Of a stretch of DNA of 61,083 nt, positions 50,603 to 57,900 are shown piece by piece (position 1 is the stretch's first letter; the number at the start of each line of letters is the position of its first letter). The notes under the pieces are model-generated. The model did no database searches. It was not told the DNA's origin and worked only from the letters and a program-made list of their open reading frames with translations. The DNA comes from a virus, in the IMG/VR virus record IMGVR_UViG_3300043640_000419, positions 1-61,083 of that record; one strand, written 5' to 3'. Made by a program: the position numbers and the translations under genes.

Positions 50603-51677
50603 TTGGTTGTCCCCTCTCACGGAAAATCTGCATGACGTCGGCCACCTCGGCCGCTTTGCTGACGGCGGCCGGTGGCGATCGCGCCTTCATGCCGTCGTCG
50701 TAATTTCCATCGGCGCATTTGCGGAAGTTGGCGGTCTTCGAGAACCAATCCAGGTTGAAGCCGCGCATTTCCTCGCGCACGAAGTTGGATGCTTCGGCCT
50801 TGGCCAGGACCGCCAGCCAGCACCCGATACCACCTGCATCCCCGATCCTTCGCCGCAGTGCCTTGCGGCGATCGGCATCGAACTGTTTCGGCACAGGCCA
50901 CCTGCCGACGCGACGGGCTGCTTCGCACCAGGCGTCGAAGGCGATCACCTCAGGCGAGCGTCCGCTGTTGTCGACCAGCAACACCGTTTGCGCATCGCAA
51001 GCGGCGCCAGCCGCGATAGTGGTTCCAGTATGGTTCTTACTTACCTCATGGAGAGAGCTTGAAGACAGAAAGACTGAAGAAGGCGCGGTTTTGCCGGATG
51101 GGTTGCCGATGTCTTTGCTGTCTCCGTTGATGGCCGTTTGCCGACTAGCTTCTGATTGTTCGCCCCCGATTTCCCTTTTGTCTTCGTCACTTAGACCAGC
51201 TTCACTGTCACCAGATTTGCCGCCACCGTTGCCGCCACCGTTGCCGCCACCGTTGCCGCCACCGTTGCTGGGGTGTTTGCCGGACTTTTGCCGCTGGCTG
51301 TTTGTGGCGTCGGCGCCGCGTTTTCCCGCCTCGGACCGGGCGTTCGAGATGCCGGCTTCGCGCACCATCCGCCGGCAGAACACGCGACCCTGAGCGTCGA
51401 CTTCGGCCACTTCGAATTGGATCAGGGCGTCGAGCAGCGCGGTGCATTCCTCGATCGAGATCCTGCAGAGGCCTGCGAACAGCGCGGGCAGATCCTCGCG
51501 CTTCGACGGGTGCGCCCCGATCAGAACCACGCCGTGCTCTGGCGAGCGCGCCGCGGCGCCGATCATGCGCAGCCACAACGCCTCGGCCGCGAGCGGGCAG
51601 TACTTCAAGCCGGGCTCGGCTTCCCAATCGTTGAAGAAGAAGAGCAGGCTCGGGTTTTTGCGGTTCCTGTCAGCCAC
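50592..51677 (-). CDS. Replication initiator, lambda O-like, with internal iterons
   Basis: 361 residues. An N-terminal winged-helix-type domain (LLFFFNDWEAEPGLKYCPLA, ALWLRMIGAAARSPEHGVVL) is followed by a low-complexity linker with (NGGG)n and GKSGDSEAGLSDEDKREIGG. A C-terminal domain has FDAWCEAARRVGRWPVPKQF and GGIGCWLAVLAKAEASNFVR. As in lambda O, the DNA for the linker contains tandem repeats, likely the origin. Overlaps the loader-like gene. Confidence 0.7.
   Translation of the reverse strand: MADRNRKNPSLLFFFNDWEAEPGLKYCPLAAEALWLRMIGAAARSPEHGVVLIGAHPSKREDLPALFAGLCRISIEECTALLDALIQFEVAEVDAQGRVFCRRMVREAGISNARSEAGKRGADATNSQRQKSGKHPSNGGGNGGGNGGGNGGGKSGDSEAGLSDEDKREIGGEQSEASRQTAINGDSKDIGNPSGKTAPSSVFLSSSSLHEVSKNHTGTTIAAGAACDAQTVLLVDNSGRSPEVIAFDAWCEAARRVGRWPVPKQFDADRRKALRRRIGDAGGIGCWLAVLAKAEASNFVREEMRGFNLDWFSKTANFRKCADGNYDDGMKARSPPAAVSKAAEVADVMQIFRERGQPNGQ
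51219..51266. repeat. Four perfect 12-bp tandem repeats inside the initiator gene
   Basis: GCCGCCACCGTT is repeated without variation at 51219, 51231, 51243 and 51255, and encodes NGGG on the minus strand. Lambda-type origins are iterons within the O gene. Function as origin is inferred. Confidence 0.7.
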
Positions 51678-51990
51678 CGAGCCTCACCGCGAAGTCGTCG
51701 ACCAGCTGCCGGGCTATATCGCCGACGCGCCGCCAGTTGCATCTGGGATCGAGCTCGGCAAGCTCGCGCGTGAGCGCCTCTCGGCGGGCTTCCAGGCCGC
51801 GCCGGACCACGGCGTCATCGGGCAGGCCGGCCAGCATGGTGCTGACCGATCGAAGGTTCTCCTTCACATTTCTTGCACGCACCGCCGACACGGGAATTCC
51901 CGCGTCGACCGATATCGGTATACCGACATCGGGATTTCCGACGTCCGGCGCGGTCGTGATTCCGACCTCGTGACCTGCGTTGTCGGTCAT
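51670..51990 (-). CDS. Hypothetical early protein rich in GIP repeats
   Basis: 106 residues. The N-terminal VGITTAPDVGNPDVGIPIS followed by VDAGIPVSAV is encoded by DNA carrying four palindromes, so the protein repeat is a by-product of DNA symmetry or the reverse. The C-terminal 65 residues are helical (NVKENLRSVSTMLAGLPDDA, EALTRELAELDPRCNWRRVG). Overlaps both neighbours slightly. Function unknown. Confidence 0.55.
   Translation of the reverse strand: MTDNAGHEVGITTAPDVGNPDVGIPISVDAGIPVSAVRARNVKENLRSVSTMLAGLPDDAVVRRGLEARREALTRELAELDPRCNWRRVGDIARQLVDDFAVRLGG
51891..51941. repeat. Cluster of four short palindromes
   Basis: CGGGAATTCCCG (51891-51902), CCGATATCGG (51909-51918), TCGGTATACCGA (51915-51926) and the near-palindrome TCGGGATTTCCGA (51929-51941) lie about 14 bp apart, all TCGG/CCGA type. 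The 18 bases 51909-51926 also occur at 16681-16698. They may be operators for an early regulator. Confidence 0.6.
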
Positions 51991-52961
51991 GCTGCCTTCC
52001 TTGCTGATGTGCGCTCGAAAGCGCGGCGCAGGCGCTTCTCCATCGCGGCCTCGATCGGGCCGCCGCCCTTGGCGCGATCGGCTCGAGCTGCCTGCTCAGT
52101 TGCTTCAAGGTCGATCGCCTTCAGCGTCTTCAGCCAGACCGGCCGGTCGAACTGTTGACCATCGTCATGGATGACCTTCGTCAGCGCGCCGACGGTGGCG
52201 GGACGAAAGGCATCGCCGACGCCGCCCTGTGCTTCGCCGATCAACAGCAGCGCGGCCAGGATGGCCACATCGCCGTACAGAGTGGCGCGCTCCAGGCTCG
52301 TGACGCAGGCCAGCACCATCGGCGGCAATTCCTTCGTCTTCGACTTTGATATCTGGACGTTGGCCTTGTCGCACAGCGCCTTGATGCGGGTCGCCATCGG
52401 CTCGCCGGCCGCGAGACTCGCCCAGAACCGATGCAGTGGACTGACACCGATGCGCGCGCTGTTCAGCGCCTTGAAGGCCTTGGCTTGATCCTCGATGCTG
52501 TCCGCGTCGACTATCCAGCACGGCAGCGTGTCGATCGAGGGATGCCTCTTCGCCGCCTCGAAGCGATGCTGGCCGTCAATGATCGTGAAGCGATCGCCAT
52601 CGACCCTGGCGACGCACAACGGTTGACAGAAGCCCCACCTGAACTCGCGCGCGATTCGATTGATGTGCGCCCGGTTCGTCGCGCCCAGCTCACGCTGGTA
52701 GCGGTGGTCAACCGCCAGCTTTTCGAGGGGCACCCAAAGCAGCTCGGGTTTAGGGCCGGGCTCGACCGCAGGCTTGACCTTCTCCGGTGCCTCCGGCTGG
52801 CTATCCTCGAAGCCGCCCTCCCACCAGCCGGATTCCCATTCTTCGCCCATGGGAGTTCCGCCGGTAAAGGGCGATGCCGTGATCGGCTTGCCTTCGACCT
52901 TGGCCCGTCGCCCCTCGTTGCAGGCGGAGACCAGGCGCGCTTGGTAGGCGGCGTCGAGCAT
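51987..52961 (-). CDS. ParB-like nuclease-domain protein with Rmf/CrpP-like N-terminus
   Basis: 324 residues. Residues 1-50 (AYQARLVSACNEGRRAKVEG, ITASPFTGGTPMGEEWESGW) follow the ribosome-modulation factor/CrpP pattern (G-rich, NP-like turn, WxxGF). A ParB/sulfiredoxin-type domain follows: VPLEKLAVDHRYQRELGATN, HINRIAREFRWGFCQPLCVA, FTIIDGQHRFEAAKRHPSID. The GQHRFEA motif is typical of the ParB-like/DUF6551 families. A phage early gene of unknown purpose; DNA binding is likely for the second part. Confidence 0.7.
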   Translation of the reverse strand: MLDAAYQARLVSACNEGRRAKVEGKPITASPFTGGTPMGEEWESGWWEGGFEDSQPEAPEKVKPAVEPGPKPELLWVPLEKLAVDHRYQRELGATNRAHINRIAREFRWGFCQPLCVARVDGDRFTIIDGQHRFEAAKRHPSIDTLPCWIVDADSIEDQAKAFKALNSARIGVSPLHRFWASLAAGEPMATRIKALCDKANVQISKSKTKELPPMVLACVTSLERATLYGDVAILAALLLIGEAQGGVGDAFRPATVGALTKVIHDDGQQFDRPVWLKTLKAIDLEATEQAARADRAKGGGPIEAAMEKRLRRAFERTSARKAA

Positions 52962-52992
52962 CGTTGCGTGCCTCGCTGTTCAGTTCGGCAGA

Positions 52993-53145
52993 TCAGCGGT
53001 CGTCAGTCCGCGTTGTCGGAAGGCAACCAGCTTTCGTGTGCGCCCAGCGGCCGATCGCCAGCAGCCTCTTGTCGAGCAGATCCAGCCGCTCGCTCAGCCG
53101 CACACAGAGATCCCCGAGGCGCTTGTAGAAGGGCGCGAAGTTCAT
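52993..53145 (-). CDS. Small hypothetical protein overlapping the previous frame
   Basis: 50 residues, MNFAPFYKRLGDLCVRLSER, LDLLDKRLLAIGRWAHTKAG. Helical and with better composition than the overlapping frame that ends at 53003. It starts inside the 138-residue gene upstream, in another frame, and continues 10 bases past it. Function unknown. Confidence 0.45.
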   Translation of the reverse strand: MNFAPFYKRLGDLCVRLSERLDLLDKRLLAIGRWAHTKAGCLPTTRTDDR

Positions 53146-53419
53146 GACGTTCTTTCCGGCGCTGCTCGGCGCGCTGTTGACGGGCTTCGTACAGATCCTC
53201 GAGCTGGCGCATTTCCTGCACCTTGATGATGCGGGCCTCGCCGTTGAACACGGCGCGCACCCGTCTCTCCCGCCACTGCAGGATGCGCGCGACATGGGCG
53301 AACCAAGCCTTTCGGTTGTGTCCGAGCTGCGGCGGGACGGCGGCCCACAACAGTTGCCGGGCTTCAGCTTCGACACTCACGCTTTTCTCCTTGGCTGATC
53401 CAGCCAACCTCTTGGTCAT
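53003..53419 (-). CDS. Hypothetical early phage protein
   Basis: 138 residues from ATG 53419 (GAGGG six bases upstream; ATGs at 53431 and 53443 are alternatives). SVSVEAEARQLLWAAVPPQL, GHNRKAWFAHVARILQWRER, RRVRAVFNGEARIIKVQEMR: a short HTH-type N-terminal region. The last 45 codons overlap another gene frame and look less conserved. Likely first gene of the leftward early transcript. Confidence 0.55.
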   Translation of the reverse strand: MTKRLAGSAKEKSVSVEAEARQLLWAAVPPQLGHNRKAWFAHVARILQWRERRVRAVFNGEARIIKVQEMRQLEDLYEARQQRAEQRRKERHELRALLQAPRGSLCAAERAAGSARQEAAGDRPLGAHESWLPSDNAD

Positions 53420-53428
53420 GCTTGCCCT

Positions 53429-53444
53429 CATGTTCGAAAACATG
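53429..53444. promoter_or_regulatory. 16-bp inverted repeat between divergent starts
   Basis: CATGTTCGAAAACATG: six-base arms around CGAA. It lies on the ATG of the rightward 67-residue gene (53442) and ten bases upstream of the leftward start at 53419. Good candidate for an operator that blocks both starts. Confidence 0.5.
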
Positions 53445-53645
53445 AAGACGAAGCGAACTACCGATGCGACCACAACCACCCCGAGCCGCAGTGCCGCCAA
53501 GCAAGAGCGGCCGGGGGGAAGATTTCAGACCGTGCTGCGCACCGACGCGCGCCAGCACGACCAGCGCCGCGGCATCGACCAGCGGCGGGACCTCAAGCTC
53601 CGCGCGGTCGGCCCGCGCCATCCGATCTGGGGCCTGCTGCATTGA
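53442..53645 (+). CDS. Small basic hypothetical protein
   Basis: 67 residues, MKTKRTTDATTTTPSRSAAK onward to RDLKLRAVGPRHPIWGLLH. Basic and probably flexible. The start overlaps an inverted repeat and shows no good ribosome-binding site. The final segment DLKLRAVGPRHPIWGL looks folded. Function unknown. Confidence 0.4.
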   Translation: MKTKRTTDATTTTPSRSAAKQERPGGRFQTVLRTDARQHDQRRGIDQRRDLKLRAVGPRHPIWGLLH

Positions 53646-53736
53646 GGGCGAATGAGAGCGGCCGCGCTCGGACTCGACGCCCAAAGCGCGGCCGTCCACC
53701 ATGGAAGGTGCCAGCCAACCATGGAGGAGATCATTC

Positions 53737-54039
53737 ATGCCGCCGCCCCTTCGGATTGAGCTTGTCGGCATCCCCTGGTTCTGGCGCGAGGACTGGCCGA
53801 ACCTGCGGGCAATGTTCGTCGATACCGAGGTCCTTCACGCCAAGTGGGACGACTGGCACCGTGCTGCCATCGATCTGGAATACAAGCTCAAGCAGGGCGG
53901 GAAGCGTGTCGTGCGGGCAGAGATACGCCCAGAGCCTTTCGCCGCGTGGTGCGCCGCTCTCCGCATCCGCGCCGATGCTGATGCCCGCGCCCGATGGGCC
54001 AGCGAGGTCGCGGTGCGCGAAAGCCGACAGCAACACTGA
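53737..54039 (+). CDS. Conserved hypothetical prophage protein
   Basis: 100 residues from ATG 53737 with GGAGGAG seven bases upstream. VGIPWFWREDWPNLRAMFVD, LHAKWDDWHRAAIDLEYKLK, VVRAEIRPEPFAAWCAALRI match a common small prophage/plasmid family (FWRxDWxxLR...PExFxxWC). Function unknown. The antisense frame beneath is a shadow. Confidence 0.65.
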   Translation: MPPPLRIELVGIPWFWREDWPNLRAMFVDTEVLHAKWDDWHRAAIDLEYKLKQGGKRVVRAEIRPEPFAAWCAALRIRADADARARWASEVAVRESRQQH

Positions 54040-54196
54040 GGCGTGCTGCACGTCGGCGGCGAGCATGGTCCGCGCTTCCATCAGCGCACCATCCAGCAGA
54101 GCTGGAGCGCCAGTGCCGGCGAAAGAGTCCAGCACCCAATGCGGGACGCGCCGCGCGGCACCGGCGGCCAGGCGTCAGGATATTCGATGGAGGGCA

Positions 54197-54448
54197 TCAG
54201 ACTCGGGCCTCCGTCGAACGTGGCGGCCGTGCTAGGCGTCGCTTCACGGTTGGGGCTTCAAAAAGGTCGGGGCGCAGATCGTGCCGCGCCACCTTCCCGC
54301 CAGTAGCTTCCTCGATCGCTCGGCAGATGTCGGCAGGGACCTTCTCCCGTAGCAGCCATACGGCTACGTGCCCTTGTCGCTTACCGATCAGCTTGGCGAG
54401 GGCAGTTTGCCCTCCTACGATTTTGCAGGCAGTTCGCAGAGCGCTCAT
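54197..54448 (-). CDS. YdaS/Cro-like regulator
   Basis: 83 residues, SALRTACKIVGGQTALAKLI, KRQGHVAVWLLREKVPADIC, then RAIEEATGGKVARHDLRPDL: the YdaS_antitoxin/Cro-type helix-turn-helix. It is divergent from the CI-like gene, the classic cI/cro arrangement. A coupled 38-residue frame (54081-54197) follows with little support. Expected to repress early or CI-like promoters. Confidence 0.75.
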   Translation of the reverse strand: MSALRTACKIVGGQTALAKLIGKRQGHVAVWLLREKVPADICRAIEEATGGKVARHDLRPDLFEAPTVKRRLARPPRSTEARV

Positions 54449-54524
54449 GACCGCGCCTTTACCACTACTGTTGTTGTATCGTCAACCAACCTCTGTTGTT
54501 GTGATGTGCTTTAAGGTCATTGCC
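54449..54524. promoter_or_regulatory. CI/Cro-like divergent operator and promoter region
   Basis: CTGTTGTTGT occurs at 54468-54477 and 54493-54502, 25 bp apart. On the minus strand TTGACG (54480-54485) with TAAAGG 18 bases on makes a plausible promoter for the YdaS-like gene. The rightward CI-like gene has TTAAGG before its ATG at 54525. Shared CTGTTGT also occurs downstream of the repressor gene. Confidence 0.5.
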
Positions 54525-55223
54525 ATGAGTACCCTTGGAGAAAGAGTGGCCGCCGAACGAGAGGCACGCCAGATGACCCAGACTGCGCTCGCCAAGCGCG
54601 TCACCCTCTACGGGTTCAAGATTAGTCAGCAGGGCATAGGGCAGATCGAGAGTCGCGGCGACACAAGACCTAAGTGCATAGTTGAGCTGGCTGCGGCACT
54701 AGAGGTCAATCCGGAGTGGCTCAAGACGGGCAAGGGACTGAAGTTCGCTGGAAACACGCGGCGTATCGAGCAAGATCCAGAAGCAACCGCCGCCGCGATG
54801 CGGGAATTGAGTAGCCGGGGGAGCGTGGCACACCGTGATCTTCCCTTGTGGCGATCAATTGATGGACCAAGTGGGAGTTGGTTGCTCGCGCCCAGTGACG
54901 AGGACTTTGTTCTCCGACCCGAGCCGCTCATCGGCGCACGGGACGGCTTCGCTTGCCGTGTCCTTGGGCGAGGGGCAGAACCGATATATCGGCAGGGCGA
55001 GCTAATTTTCGCCAATCCGTTGCGCACGGTTACCGCAGGCGACGATTGCCTTTTCCTCGGCTCGGCACAACGAGGAGGAATCCATTCCGCCATCATCGGC
55101 CGTGTGGTCGCCTTCCCCGACGATGGATGGCTAATCGACCAATTTGGCAAAGACGACAAGCTCATCAGCCGAAAAGAGTGGCCTACCACCACTCTGGTCG
55201 TTGCAAAGCACAACAAATTTTAA
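54525..55223 (+). CDS. CI-like repressor with S24-type domain lacking the catalytic Ser
   Basis: 232 residues from ATG 54525. Residues 5-60 are an HTH_3 domain (VAAEREARQMTQTALAKRVT, ISQQGIGQIESRG). Residues about 138-230 follow the S24/LexA-like fold (FACRVLGRGAEPIYRQGELI, TAGDDCLFLG). At 148-153 the usual GDSMEP is GRGAEP, so the nucleophile Ser is missing. Self-cleavage with RecA is therefore unlikely. Expected to maintain lysogeny by binding CTGTTGT operators. Confidence 0.8.
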   Translation: MSTLGERVAAEREARQMTQTALAKRVTLYGFKISQQGIGQIESRGDTRPKCIVELAAALEVNPEWLKTGKGLKFAGNTRRIEQDPEATAAAMRELSSRGSVAHRDLPLWRSIDGPSGSWLLAPSDEDFVLRPEPLIGARDGFACRVLGRGAEPIYRQGELIFANPLRTVTAGDDCLFLGSAQRGGIHSAIIGRVVAFPDDGWLIDQFGKDDKLISRKEWPTTTLVVAKHNKF

Positions 55224-55290
55224 CAACACCTGTAGTTGACTGTTGTACAACTGACGCTTAAGAGTCGGCTCACCACCTCGGGAGCCGCCA
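55224..55290 (+). promoter_or_regulatory. Rightward early promoter with embedded operator
   Basis: TTGACT (55236-55241) and TAAGAG (55259-55264) are 17 bases apart. The spacer contains GTTGTACAAC, a perfect 10-bp palindrome, within CTGTTGTACAAC, which shares CTGTTGT with the repressor region operators. It precedes the plus-strand operon that starts at 55291. Confidence 0.55.
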
Positions 55291-55563
55291 TTGCCGACCG
55301 CCGCCGCTACCATCACCTTCGCCCGCCGCCAACGCGTCCGCACGCTCTACCAGCACAGCGAGACCGCCACGATCGTCGGCAAGGAGCCGGCCCACGTACT
55401 GGACGGCCGCTGGTACATCGTAGCGTGGGATGACGGCGGCGGCGCCTGCATCCACGAGGACATGCTGGCAGCGTCCAACGATCCGCCGTTCAAGGGCCGA
55501 CTGCCGCTGATCCACAAGGTGACCGGTCGGCCAAAGGCTGAATACGCCGGGGTGGTGCAGTGA
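55291..55563 (+). CDS. Hypothetical early protein, first gene of rightward operon
   Basis: 90 residues from TTG 55291 (GGAG eight bases upstream). ATITFARRQRVRTLYQHSET, GKEPAHVLDGRWYIVAWDDG, HEDMLAASNDPPFKGRLPLI. Mostly beta. Overlaps the Rha gene by four bases (GTGATG). Function unknown. Confidence 0.5.
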   Translation: MPTAAATITFARRQRVRTLYQHSETATIVGKEPAHVLDGRWYIVAWDDGGGACIHEDMLAASNDPPFKGRLPLIHKVTGRPKAEYAGVVQ

Positions 55564-56375
55564 TGCGCGCGCTCACCCCCGCCACCGAACTGCTCGGCCC
55601 GACCGAGCAGACCATGTCCAGCCGCGAGATCGCGGAGCTGACCGAGAAGCGCCACGACAACGTAATGCGCGACGTCCGCGCCATGTTGGTCGAGCTCCAC
55701 GGCGAAGGAGACCTCCTCAGATTTGAGGGCGTCTACCGCGGGGCCAATGGCGAGGATCGTCCGTGCTTCAATCTTCCGAAGCGCGAGACCCTGATCCTGG
55801 TCTCCGGCTACGATGTCCACCTTCGGGCCAAGATCATCGATCGCTGGCAGCAACTCGAGGTCGAAGTCCAGGCCGCCGCGATCTTCGAAAGCCCAGCGGC
55901 GATGCGAGGCCTGCTGCTGACCTACAGTGAAAAGGTCATCGCCCTGGAGACGCAGGTCGAGGACATGCGCGAGGACGTGGCCGCCCACGAGCGGCTGACC
56001 AAGGCCGATGGCTCCTTGAATGTCACCGAGACCGCGAAGAACCTCGGCATGCGTCCGAAGGACCTGTTCAAGTGGCTGGCGGAGCACGGCTGGACCTACA
56101 AGCGACCGGGCAGCGCTGCGTGGCTGGGCTATGCGGCGAAGTGCAATGACGGCCTGCTCGAGCACAAGACCACGACCGTCACCCGCGCCGACGGCACCGA
56201 GAAGATCACGGAGCAGGTCCGCGTCACGCCGAAGGGCCTTTCGAGGCTGGCGAAGCTGATCAAGCCCACCGCCGTGCTTCTGCCCCTCACGCCGATAACG
56301 ACGAACAAGTCGACCGATAACCACGATTTCAAAGCGAGCCTTGGGGCCGGCTGGAACCCGACCCCAAGGCTCTGA
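55560..56375 (+). CDS. Rha-KilAC antirepressor-like protein
   Basis: 271 residues. N-terminal Rha domain (MSSREIAELTEKRHDNVMRD, VYRGANGEDRPCFNLPKRET, LILVSGYDVHLRAKIIDRWQ) and C-terminal KilAC/ANT domain (SLNVTETAKNLGMRPKDLFK, WLAEHGWTYKRPGSAAWLGY, VRVTPKGLSRLAKLI). Such proteins act as phage antirepressors or regulators. It lies just downstream of a repressor lacking its catalytic Ser, so it could trigger induction. Confidence 0.85.
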   Translation: MMRALTPATELLGPTEQTMSSREIAELTEKRHDNVMRDVRAMLVELHGEGDLLRFEGVYRGANGEDRPCFNLPKRETLILVSGYDVHLRAKIIDRWQQLEVEVQAAAIFESPAAMRGLLLTYSEKVIALETQVEDMREDVAAHERLTKADGSLNVTETAKNLGMRPKDLFKWLAEHGWTYKRPGSAAWLGYAAKCNDGLLEHKTTTVTRADGTEKITEQVRVTPKGLSRLAKLIKPTAVLLPLTPITTNKSTDNHDFKASLGAGWNPTPRL

Positions 56376-56413
56376 CCTCAACGCAGCACTGCTTTCAGCG
56401 GAGACACCACGTC

Positions 56414-57247
56414 ATGGCTACATCAGGACTTACCACCACGGAGCCCGGCGCCAAAGTCATCTACCAGCGCGGCCGCAAGCCCACGCGCGACGGACGCCGC
56501 CCATCCCGCTCGACGACCAAGGTCTCGGCACGCGACGGCGCCGATGCCGACGATGGCCTCGGCAACGGCCGCGCGATGCCGCCAGGCCCCGTGCCCGGGC
56601 CCGCCGGCTTGGCCGGCGGCGTTGCGACGTCGCCCGTCGCTCCCGCGATCGACCTCAACGCCATCAAGCTCGAGGCGATCAGGAAGCACCTGCAGAAGAT
56701 CGACGATCGTTGCTGCTGGCTGAGGATTGCGGCCGACATGATGTGCGACGTGCTGAGCGACATGGAGGACCTGCCGGAGGGCATCCCCCTCAAGCCCTTC
56801 CTCATGAAGCACTTCGAGAAGATGCACTTCGTCTTGAAGTTCGCCGAACCGATGATCGCCGAGGTCGACGAGACGACGCATCGCTCTCTGGACCTTGCCC
56901 ACGAGTTGGCGACGCCGGCCGACGCCATTGATCCCGTGCGCATGCTCTGGCCGGAGCTGCTGGCCGCCGACGCTGCGTATCGCCGCGCCGACGAGGAAGC
57001 GGACCCGGAGGGCCACGCCGCCTTGGAAGAAAAATGGGAGGAGGTCAGCAGCCGCTTCGTGATGCTGCAACCGACCACGGCGGCGGGAATGGCGCTGAAG
57101 CTCAGGTACCTTGCCTACACCAATAGCCACGAACACCCGTCTGCCGCTGGCTACGAGGACACTCGGATCATCCGCGATCTGGTTCGCCAATTGTCGGGCG
57201 ATGCGAACTGGACCGCAACCGGCAAGCTCGCGCCGCAGGAGAAGTGA
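56414..57247 (+). CDS. Hypothetical early protein with helical middle
   Basis: 277 residues. A basic, Pro/Ala/Gly-rich N-terminus (KVIYQRGRKPTRDGRRPSRS) leads into a helical core (AIKLEAIRKHLQKIDDRCCW, FLMKHFEKMHFVLKFAEPMI) and LEEKWEEVSSRFVML. A CX7-type Cys pair (DRCCWLRIAADMMC) is present. No recognised domain. Overlaps the next gene. Confidence 0.5.
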   Translation: MATSGLTTTEPGAKVIYQRGRKPTRDGRRPSRSTTKVSARDGADADDGLGNGRAMPPGPVPGPAGLAGGVATSPVAPAIDLNAIKLEAIRKHLQKIDDRCCWLRIAADMMCDVLSDMEDLPEGIPLKPFLMKHFEKMHFVLKFAEPMIAEVDETTHRSLDLAHELATPADAIDPVRMLWPELLAADAAYRRADEEADPEGHAALEEKWEEVSSRFVMLQPTTAAGMALKLRYLAYTNSHEHPSAAGYEDTRIIRDLVRQLSGDANWTATGKLAPQEK

Positions 57248-57900
57248 TCATGCAGACCAGCAGCATCGCGACCAGCTCAACACCGGCCTTCGCACCGCCG
57301 ATCGCCACCCTGCCGAAGAAGAAAGCCGCGCGAGTCAGCCGCGACCCCTTCCGCCGCGATCCCCTCGCCTGCCGGCTCATGGATGCGGTGGCGCCATTGG
57401 TTGTGGATGACGGAAACTACAACCTGAAGCCGGGGCAATTCGAGGTGGACATCTATAAGGCGCTCTTGCCGGTCTGCAGCTCCTTCACCACGGCGGACGC
57501 CGCGCGCGCATACCTTGCGATCCATCCCGCGACCAAGGCCCTGCATCATCGTGGCACTCATGTGGACCGCACTGCGCGAGTCGTTGCCCGAGACGTGCTT
57601 CAGGCGTTCATCGCCGTCTCGGCACCATCGCGCCCCGAAGACGTGAAGGCGCTGGCCGAGCATCTGACGCTGCTCGATGCATACGAAACATACGAGCCGA
57701 TCATGGCCCAAGTCCTTCGACCCATCGCGGCCCTCTCGCTTGCTGACGGCGTCAAGGACCTGCTGCGCGGCGACTTCAGTTGCGGCGAGACCTTTGGCTC
57801 GGCCGCCGACGGCACCAAGTCGGACAGCTGGTGCTACCGCGTCGCCAAGGCCTCGGGCCGGATGCAGTGGTGGTACCCGTCGAAGAAGGGAGCGAAATAA
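57244..57900 (+). CDS. Hypothetical early protein, paralogue 1
   Basis: 218 residues using the overlapping GTG 57244; ATG 57250 is equally likely. Basic leader (LPKKKAARVSRDPFRRDPLA), then CRLMDAVAPLVVDDGNYN, VDIYKALLPVCSSFTTADAA, SCGETFGSAADGTKSD. It shares its overall plan with the next gene, suggesting a duplication. TAATG overlap with it. Function unknown. Confidence 0.5.
   Translation: MIMQTSSIATSSTPAFAPPIATLPKKKAARVSRDPFRRDPLACRLMDAVAPLVVDDGNYNLKPGQFEVDIYKALLPVCSSFTTADAARAYLAIHPATKALHHRGTHVDRTARVVARDVLQAFIAVSAPSRPEDVKALAEHLTLLDAYETYEPIMAQVLRPIAALSLADGVKDLLRGDFSCGETFGSAADGTKSDSWCYRVAKASGRMQWWYPSKKGAK

Noticed and set aside
51219-51266. CRISPR-like direct repeats
   Set aside because: Twelve-base units are contiguous with no spacers, and they encode an NGGG linker. 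Not a CRISPR array; no cas gene in the window.
53731-54135. Leftward 134-codon frame coupled by TGATG to a short frame after the YdaS-like gene
   Set aside because: It lies antisense to the 53737-54039 gene, which has a GGAGGAG site and matches a known small prophage family. Coupling alone is not enough.
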